Of a DNA stretch of 12,485 nt, positions 5,771 to 10,795 are shown piece by piece. Below the pieces are notes generated by a model. The model had not been told where the DNA came from. It was given only the letters and a program-made list of their open reading frames with translations, and did not search any database. Every line of letters begins with the position of its first letter. Position 1 is the first letter of the stretch. The DNA lies in contig CABSNF010000060.1 of the NCBI GenBank assembly GCA_902478995.1, forward strand, positions 1 through 12,485, given 5' to 3'. A program made the position numbers and the translations under genes. The stretch is from an uncultured Collinsella sp. (GTDB taxonomy: Bacteria; Actinomycetota; Coriobacteriia; Coriobacteriales; Coriobacteriaceae).

Positions 5771-5822
5771 CGCTCACCACCCAAAACCTACCGTTCACCG
5801 ACATTTTTGCTTCCCCGAACGG
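5771..5822. promoter_or_regulatory. GTTC/GAAC sites in the lacI1-lacE control region
   Basis: CGCTCACC at 5771-5778 and CGTTCACC at 5792-5799 agree at 7 of 8 positions and are 21 bp apart. CCGTTC (5791-5796) and GAACGG (5817-5822) form an inverted pair. These resemble the arrays upstream of lacA and lacF but are weaker. This is a possible extra site for the same regulator. Confidence 0.3.
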
Positions 5823-5834
5823 CTTTTGGTACCC

Positions 5835-5854
5835 AAATGTTAACGTTGCCATTG
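5835..5854. promoter_or_regulatory. LacI-type operator upstream of lacE (distal)
   Basis: AAATGTTAACGTTGCCATTG matches the perfect palindrome upstream of the second EIICB gene (AAATGACAACGTTGTCATTT, 10673-10692) at 16 of 20 positions, including the central AACGTTG. The central CG dyad is typical of LacI-family operators. It is centred exactly 120 bp from the next copy, a spacing that would allow looping by a tetrameric or paired dimeric repressor. It lies between two divergent genes. Confidence 0.6.
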
Positions 5855-5881
5855 TGCAAACACAGAGCCACCGGGCGGCTC

Positions 5882-5897
5882 AAACGTTTACGCGTAA
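5882..5897. promoter_or_regulatory. Overlapping AAACGTTT / TTACGCGTAA palindromes
   Basis: AAACGTTT (5882-5889) and the 10-bp perfect palindrome TTACGCGTAA (5888-5897) overlap by two bases. Both have the central CG of LacI-family sites but lack the flanks of the 20-bp operators on either side. They may be an additional site for another LacI-family member. The match to a catabolite-repression cre site is too poor to claim. Confidence 0.25.
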
Positions 5898-5954
5898 GGA
5901 ATCGACGGTTCGCAGGCACAGGAACCACCGGTTCGCGTCTTTTTTTGTGTCACA

Positions 5955-5974
5955 AAATGGCAACGTCAACATTT
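5955..5974. promoter_or_regulatory. LacI-type operator upstream of lacE (proximal)
   Basis: AAATGGCAACGTCAACATTT matches the 10673-10692 palindrome at 16 of 20 positions. The symmetric outer arms CAAAATG/CATTTTG (5953-5959 and 5970-5976) are perfect and share the same centre. It lies 61 bp before the lacE ATG, where bound repressor would overlap or lie just downstream of the promoter. Confidence 0.65.
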
Positions 5975-6034
5975 TGGCAACCGAACGCCAAAAGCTACCA
6001 TCGTTGCTAACCCACCGACTCTTAGGAGCATTGC

Positions 6035-7807
6035 ATGGAGCAACTCATCGCCATCATCGAAAAGGGCCAGCCCTTTTTCAACGCGATCGCCCGCAACAAG
6101 TACCTCAAGGCGATCCGCGACGGCTTTATCTCCGTCATCCCCATCATCATCTTCTCGTCCATCTTCTGCCTGGTAGCCTCGGTTCCCAACATCTGGGGTT
6201 TCTACTGGCCCGATGACATCAACAACGCCCTGTGGAAGTGCTACAACTACTCCATGGGCATCCTGGCCATCGCCTGCGCCGCCACCACGGCCAAGCACTT
6301 CGCCGACGCTCAGAACCGCGATCTGCCCAAGAACAACCAGATCAACTTCATCTCATGCATGTGCGCGGCCATCATCGGCTTCTTGCTCCTTTCGAGCGAC
6401 ACCATCGCCACGGACGCCGCCAGCGGCTTCAACACCACCTACCTTGGTTCCAAGGGCCTGCTGACCGCCTTCATCGCTGCGTTTGTGACCGGCATCATCT
6501 ACAAGTTCTTCATTAAGCGCAACATCACCGTCAAGATGCCCGAGCAGGTTCCGCCCAACATCTCGCAGACCTTCAAGGACATCATCCCCTTCTCCGTCTG
6601 CATCACCGTCTTTTGGGTTTTTGACATCGTCTTCCGCGCTGCTTTTGGCTTCTGCTTTGCCCAGGGTGTCATCCAGGTGTTCCAGCCCTTGTTCACCGCT
6701 GCCGATGGCTACATCGGCCTCGCTGTGATCTACGGCGCCATGAGCCTGTTCTGGTTCGTGGGCGTCCACGGCCCCTCGATCGTCGAGCCCGCCATCGCCG
6801 CCGCTCTCGTTGCCAACATGACCGACAACCTGGCTGCGTTCCAGGCTGGCCAGCACGCTTCCGCTGTCCTGACCCAGGGTGCCCAGTACTTCGTCGTCTG
6901 CATGGGCGGCACCGGCGCCACGCTCGTCCTGGTCTTTATGTTCTGCTTCCTAGCCAAGTCCCAGGAGATGCGCGCCGTCGGTAAGGCCGCCATCGTCCCC
7001 GTCTGCTTCGCTGTCAACGAGCCGCTGCTGTTCGCCGCGCCCATCGTGCTCAACCCCGTCTTCTTTGTCCCGTTTGTCTTTGCCCCGATCGCCAACATCT
7101 GGATCCTCAAGATCTTTATCGACTTCTTGGGCATGAACGGCTTCATGTACACCCTACCCTGGACCGTCCCCGGCCCCATCGGCACCATCATGGGCTTGGG
7201 CTTCCAGCCGCTCGCCTTTGTGATGCTCGCCCTTATCCTGGTCGTCGACTTCGTTCTGTACTATCCGTTCTTCCGTGCCTACGACGCCCAGAAGTGCGCC
7301 GAGGAGGCCGAGATCTCCCAGGAGGAGCTCGCCGCCAAGAACGCCGAGAAGGCTGCCAAGCTCAACGATGCCTTCCAGGGCAAGGCCGACGCCAAGAGCG
7401 TTGCCGCCGGCGCCGCTGCCGAGGCCGTAAAGACCGATGCCACTCCCGCCGCTACCCCCGCTGCCGAGGCTACGGCCGCCAGCGACCTCAACGGCAAGCG
7501 CGTGCTCGTGCTCTGCCAGGGCGGCGGAACCTCGGGTCTGCTCGCCAACGCGCTGGCCAAGGCCGCCAAGGAGCGCGGCATCAATCTTGAGACCGCTGCC
7601 GAGGCCTATGGCAACCACGTGGACATGCTCCCCGACTTTGACCTGGTCGTCCTGGCCCCGCAGGCTGCCAGCTACTTGGCCGACCTGCAGAAGGACTGCG
7701 AGCGCGTGGGCAACAAGTGCGTAGCCTGCCGCGGCAAGCAGTACATCGAGCTCTCCCAGAACGGTGACAAGTCTCTCGCCTTCGTGAGTGAGCAGCTTTC
7801 GAAGTAA
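6035..7807 (+). CDS. lacE: Lactose PTS permease EIICB (first copy)
   Basis: A 590-residue membrane permease of the lactose PTS family with IIC then IIB domains, the normal LacE order and length. It imports lactose and phosphorylates it to lactose-6-phosphate. The N-terminus (MEQLIAIIEKGQPFF...NKYLKAIRDGF) is strongly LacE-like. The multi-helix IIC domain (about 1-415) carries GVHGPSIVEP with His245 and VNEPLLF with Glu329. Their spacing matches the substrate-binding His/Glu pair known from ChbC-type IIC structures. An Ala-rich charged linker (about 418-487) joins IIB, whose phosphocysteine is Cys494 in VLVLCQGGGTSGLL. The ATG at 6035 has AGGAG 6 nt upstream. It is transcribed with lacG, 66 bp downstream, and divergently from lacI1. 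Two operator-like palindromes lie upstream. Confidence 0.94.
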   Translation: MEQLIAIIEKGQPFFNAIARNKYLKAIRDGFISVIPIIIFSSIFCLVASVPNIWGFYWPDDINNALWKCYNYSMGILAIACAATTAKHFADAQNRDLPKNNQINFISCMCAAIIGFLLLSSDTIATDAASGFNTTYLGSKGLLTAFIAAFVTGIIYKFFIKRNITVKMPEQVPPNISQTFKDIIPFSVCITVFWVFDIVFRAAFGFCFAQGVIQVFQPLFTAADGYIGLAVIYGAMSLFWFVGVHGPSIVEPAIAAALVANMTDNLAAFQAGQHASAVLTQGAQYFVVCMGGTGATLVLVFMFCFLAKSQEMRAVGKAAIVPVCFAVNEPLLFAAPIVLNPVFFVPFVFAPIANIWILKIFIDFLGMNGFMYTLPWTVPGPIGTIMGLGFQPLAFVMLALILVVDFVLYYPFFRAYDAQKCAEEAEISQEELAAKNAEKAAKLNDAFQGKADAKSVAAGAAAEAVKTDATPAATPAAEATAASDLNGKRVLVLCQGGGTSGLLANALAKAAKERGINLETAAEAYGNHVDMLPDFDLVVLAPQAASYLADLQKDCERVGNKCVACRGKQYIELSQNGDKSLAFVSEQLSK

Positions 7808-7816
7808 GTAACGCTC

Positions 7817-7850
7817 AGGGCCAGCCGACCATCCACAGCCGGCTGGCCCT
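7817..7850 (+). terminator. Intercistronic hairpin between lacE and lacG
   Basis: An 11-bp perfect GC-rich stem (AGGGCCAGCCG and its complement, 7817-7827 and 7840-7850) has a 12-nt loop. It is followed by TCGATTT rather than a proper T-run. It starts 9 bp after the lacE stop. It may attenuate transcription or protect the lacE message, lowering LacG relative to LacE, but is unlikely to stop transcription fully. Confidence 0.5.
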
Positions 7851-7873
7851 TCGATTTAGACGATTGGATCATC

Positions 7874-9313
7874 ATGTCCGTTAACCCTGCTAGCGTCACC
7901 AACCCGCCCGCACAGTTTCCCGAGGACTTTGTCTTTGGCGGCGCCACCGCTGCCTACCAGGTAGAGGGCGAGACCCGCACTCACGGTAAGGGCAAGGTTG
8001 CCTGGGACGACTTCCTGGAGGCCCAGGGGCGCTTTTCCCCCGATCCCGCTTCGGACTTCTACAACCAGTACCCCGTCGACTTGGAGCTGTGCGAGGAGTT
8101 TGGCATCAACGGCATTCGCCTCTCCATCGCCTGGAGCCGTATCTTCCCCAACGGTACCGGCGAGATTAACCCCGAGGGCGTTCAGTTCTACCATGACCTC
8201 TTCGCCGAGTGTCACAAGCACCACGTTGAGCCGTTCGTCACGCTGCACCACTTTGACACGCCGCTGACTCTCTTTGAGAAGGGTGACTTCCTCAACCGCG
8301 AGACCATCGACGCTTTTGTGGACTTTGCCACCTTCTGCTTTAAGGAGTACGCCGACCAGGTGACCTACTGGTTCACCTTTAACGAGATCTGGGCCGACGC
8401 CTCCAACACCTACATCGAGGGCACCTTCCCCGGCGGCGTCAAGGCGCATCTTGCCGAGGCCTTCCAGTGCGAACACAACATGATGCTCGCCCACGCCAAG
8501 GCCGTGCTGGCCTTCCACAACGGCGGTTTTAAGGGCAAGATCGGCGTCATCCAGTCGCTGGAGTTTAAGTATCCGCTCAACGAGAACGACCCCGCCGACA
8601 TCAAGGCCGCCAACAACGAGCACGTGCTGCAGAACCAGTTCTTGCTCGACGCCACCTTCCGCGGCGACTATGCCCCCGACACCCTCGAGTGCGCCAACCG
8701 CCTGGCTGCCGTCTCGGGCGGCACCATCGAGATCCTAGACGAGGACCTCGAGATTATGCGCGAGGCCGCACTCTACAACGACTACCTGGGCGTTAACAAC
8801 TACCAGTGCCGCTTCTTGAAGGCTTACGACGGCGAGAACGACCTGCACCACAACGGTACGGGTGAGAAGGGCACCGGCCGCTGGCGCGTTAAGGGCATTG
8901 GCGAGCACGTGAACAAGCCCGGCATCCCCACCACCGACTGGGACTGGATCATCTATCCCGAGGGCCTGTTCGATCTGCTCGTCTACATTAAGCAGCGCTA
9001 TCCCAACTACAAGCAGATCTTCATTACCGAAAACGGCATGGGCTATAAGGACCCCTACAAAGACGGCTTTGTGGACGACCAGCCGCGCATCGACTACATC
9101 GAGCAGCACCTGCGCTGGCTGCTCAAGGCCATGGAGGTGGGCGTCAACGTGGGCGGCTACTTCCTGTGGAGCCTGCAAGATCAGTTCTCCTGGACCAACG
9201 GATACAACAAGCGCTATGGCTTCTTCTACGTTGACTTTGAGACCCAGAAGCGCACGCCCAAGGCAAGCGCCTACTGGTATAAGCACGTAGCGCAGACCCG
9301 TCGTCTGGACTAG
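7874..9313 (+). CDS. lacG: 6-phospho-beta-galactosidase LacG (GH1)
   Basis: A cytoplasmic glycoside hydrolase family 1 enzyme of 479 residues (family about 470-480). It splits lactose-6-phosphate into glucose and galactose-6-phosphate. The acid/base is Glu171 in WFTFNEIW, the nucleophile Glu386 in FITENGMG. The N-terminal FPEDFVFGGATAAYQVEG is the GH1 signature. Ser439, Lys446 and Tyr448 in SWTNGYNKRYGFF reproduce the Ser/Lys/Tyr phosphate-binding triad spacing known for LacG (428/435/437), which supports a 6-phospho substrate over a plain beta-glucosidase. Trp440 after the serine fits the galactosidase type better than 6-phospho-beta-glucosidases, but this is a family-level judgement. The ribosome site is weak (GGA 7 nt before the ATG), so expression may depend on coupling to lacE across the 66-bp gap. 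Confidence 0.94.
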   Translation: MSVNPASVTNPPAQFPEDFVFGGATAAYQVEGETRTHGKGKVAWDDFLEAQGRFSPDPASDFYNQYPVDLELCEEFGINGIRLSIAWSRIFPNGTGEINPEGVQFYHDLFAECHKHHVEPFVTLHHFDTPLTLFEKGDFLNRETIDAFVDFATFCFKEYADQVTYWFTFNEIWADASNTYIEGTFPGGVKAHLAEAFQCEHNMMLAHAKAVLAFHNGGFKGKIGVIQSLEFKYPLNENDPADIKAANNEHVLQNQFLLDATFRGDYAPDTLECANRLAAVSGGTIEILDEDLEIMREAALYNDYLGVNNYQCRFLKAYDGENDLHHNGTGEKGTGRWRVKGIGEHVNKPGIPTTDWDWIIYPEGLFDLLVYIKQRYPNYKQIFITENGMGYKDPYKDGFVDDQPRIDYIEQHLRWLLKAMEVGVNVGGYFLWSLQDQFSWTNGYNKRYGFFYVDFETQKRTPKASAYWYKHVAQTRRLD

Positions 9314-9366
9314 CGGCTTGCGACCAGCGGAATTGCCCCGCTCACATAACCTGTCCCCATTTCTCA

Positions 9367-9415
9367 GCCGGGGGCGACACGTCACACGGCGCGCCGCCCC
9401 CGGCCTTTTGTTTTT
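9367..9415 (+). terminator. Intrinsic terminator of lacE-lacG
   Basis: A 10-bp perfect stem, GCCGGGGGCG/CGCCCCCGGC (9367-9376 and 9395-9404), with an 18-nt GC-rich loop is followed by CTTTTGTTTTTG. It lies 53 bp past the lacG stop, on the plus strand. Confidence 0.85.
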
Positions 9416-9420
9416 GTTCG

Positions 9421-9505
9421 GCTTGGGGGCCGTTTGTCTCGATCTGTAACATCTAGCCGAGTATTTCGGCCCTACCTGTTACAGATTAAGACGAACAGGC
9501 CGAGC
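9421..9505. repeat. Long imperfect hairpin between convergent lacG and lacI2
   Basis: The arms at 9432-9451 and 9477-9496 are complementary at 17 of 20 positions, with a perfect inner 10 bp, ATCTGTAACA/TGTTACAGAT. A small inner stem, GCCGA/TCGGC, lies in the loop. Outside, GCTTGG (9421-9426) pairs with CCGAGC (9500-9505) with one G-U. Two of the three arm differences become G-U pairs in plus-strand RNA, so the plus transcript folds better. No T-run follows on either strand. It could be a bidirectional end-of-transcript structure, a dispersed palindromic repeat or a small structured RNA. Confidence 0.5.
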
Positions 9506-9509
9506 ACGT

Positions 9510-10520
9510 CTACGCCCGCAGGTCCTTTACGCTGGAACGCTCGACCAACACGCCCGAGACGAGCGTACGGCTTCTGGAGCTCGGGGCTTCTAGGCCCGCA
9601 ACGACCTCGTTGAGCGCACGGACGCCCAGCTCGCGGTGGCGAAACTTCACCGACGTCAGAATCGAATTAGGTATCGTCTTGTAAAGCTCGTCATCAAAGC
9701 CAATCACGGACACATCATCGGGCACACTCAGACCCTTGTCACGTAGAGCCATCATCACGCCGTTTGCCATGCAGTCGTTAGCAGCGAGGACCGCCGTGCA
9801 ATCGGGCTTTTCGGCAAGCACAAGGCCCGCGGCATAGCCACTATCCGCATTCCAATCGCCTTGCAGAGGCTCGGGCGGCTCAATGCCACGCGTCTCGAGT
9901 GCCGCACGCCAACCTTTCATACGGCACTGGCTCGACAGCGACTCTTTCTTACCAGAGACGAAGTACACGTTTTTATGCCCGTGGTTCAAGAAGTACTCGC
10001 ACGCCATGCGCGCACCACCCTCTTGATCGTCACTAACGGTAGAGCAGGTAGGATGCTCCATCGGCGTGATAATCACCGTCTTGAGGTCTTTCGGTGCCTC
10101 AAAGGTATCAAAGTCATCGACCATCTGACGCAGGTTGAAGATCATGCCATCAACAGGCAGCTGCGACATCCTACGCGCCGCATCGGCAAGGGTCATCTTC
10201 TCCCCTGCCCGCTTTTTGATCATCGTGAGCGCAAAGCCGCGTTCTTCGGCGGCATCGGCGATACCGTCAATCATGTCCACGGCACCGCCCGACAAGTGAA
10301 ACAGCACGACGCCGATGCACCCGTAACGGCCTAACTTGAGCGAACGCGCGGCAAAGTTGGTTCGAAACCCGAGCGCCTCCATGGCCGAATGAACCTTATC
10401 GCGTGTCGACTCTCGCACGCTATCGGGCTCGTTGATCACACGCGACACCGTCTTGAGAGAAACACCCGCGGCAATCGCCACATCGTTCATCGAGACATTT
10501 TTCTTGTCCATCGTTGCCAC
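9510..10520 (-). CDS. LacI-family transcriptional regulator 2
   Basis: A LacI/GalR-family repressor of about 336 residues, paralogous to the regulator at 4673-5677. The helix-turn-helix is NDVAIAAGVSLKTVSRVINE (12-31). The hinge segment is NFAARSLKLG (55-64) with Leu61 in the intercalating position. The effector domain carries VDGMIFNLRQM, GDWNADSGYAAGLVL, AVLAANDCMANG and DVSVIGFDDE. The recognition-helix residues before TVSR differ (LK here, EQ in the paralogue), so operator preference may differ. The frame stays open to an ATG at 10571, but GTG at 10520 has GGAG exactly 5 nt upstream and gives an N-terminus like the paralogue. ATG at 10511 is the other option. It is divergent from the second EIICB gene and most likely represses it through the palindrome at 10671-10694. 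Confidence 0.88.
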   Translation of the reverse strand: MATMDKKNVSMNDVAIAAGVSLKTVSRVINEPDSVRESTRDKVHSAMEALGFRTNFAARSLKLGRYGCIGVVLFHLSGGAVDMIDGIADAAEERGFALTMIKKRAGEKMTLADAARRMSQLPVDGMIFNLRQMVDDFDTFEAPKDLKTVIITPMEHPTCSTVSDDQEGGARMACEYFLNHGHKNVYFVSGKKESLSSQCRMKGWRAALETRGIEPPEPLQGDWNADSGYAAGLVLAEKPDCTAVLAANDCMANGVMMALRDKGLSVPDDVSVIGFDDELYKTIPNSILTSVKFRHRELGVRALNEVVAGLEAPSSRSRTLVSGVLVERSSVKDLRA

Positions 10521-10602
10521 TGCTTCTCCACTCGGTTCTCTATCACTTGTTTTTTGCGTTCTAGCATACACTACCTGCTTGACTGATAAATCAACCGTTT
10601 AC

Positions 10603-10618
10603 CGGACAATATCGACCA
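10603..10618. promoter_or_regulatory. Degenerate TGAACA-N3-TCGAACA site
   Basis: CGGACAATATCGACCA agrees at 13 of 16 positions with TGAACAATATCGAACA upstream of lacF. The inner 10 bases ACAATATCGA are identical. ACCGTTT lies just before it at 10594-10600, a motif also present upstream of lacA. It may link the second EIICB promoter to the lacA/lacF control system. Confidence 0.35.
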
Positions 10619-10657
10619 CTCACCCGTAAATCCTTGTTGCTCTTCCAAAAATGTCTT

Positions 10658-10694
10658 ACGTTGTCATTAACGAAATGACAACGTTGTCATTTCG
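10658..10694. promoter_or_regulatory. Perfect 24-bp LacI-type operator plus half-site
   Basis: Positions 10671-10694 form a perfect 24-bp palindrome with core AAATGACAACGTTGTCATTT at 10673-10692. The half-site ACGTTGTCATT also occurs at 10658-10668, 23 bp upstream of its copy in the palindrome. The central ACGT dyad and the AT-rich outer arms are typical of LacI-family operators. It lies about 100 bp upstream of the second EIICB gene and 150 bp upstream of lacI2, so it could control both and allow autoregulation. Confidence 0.75.
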
Positions 10695-10699
10695 CAATG

Positions 10700-10718
10700 C
10701 CTTCCTTAAGCAGGAAGG
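10700..10718 (+). promoter_or_regulatory. Leader hairpin before the second EIICB gene
   Basis: A perfect 7-bp stem, CCTTCCT/AGGAAGG, has a 5-nt loop, directly after the operator palindrome and 77 bp before the ATG. No T-run follows, and no sequence resembling a BglG/LacT antiterminator site was seen. It may be incidental. Confidence 0.3.
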
Positions 10719-10795
10719 TTTCCGGGCAGTCCTGACCATCCATCGACGACCAGTTCCATCCACATGCATCGCGCATCAAGTAGCAAAGGAGCTCT

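Noticed and set aside
5882..5895. Catabolite-repression cre site
   Set aside because: Only about 10 of 14 consensus positions fit, and the outer TG/CA bases are missing.
7856..8623. 255-codon frame antisense to lacG
   Set aside because: It is Val/Gly-rich shadow sequence opposite conserved GH1 blocks, without motif or ribosome site.
10521..10571. Longer N-terminus of regulator 2 from the ATG at 10571
   Set aside because: The additional residues lack family similarity and the ribosome site is weak; the GTG at 10520 with GGAG 5 nt upstream fits better.
10695..10795. LacT/BglG-type antiterminator (RAT) site in the leader of the second EIICB gene
   Set aside because: The only hairpin (10700-10718) has no following T-run and no resemblance to known RAT sequences; no antiterminator gene is visible.
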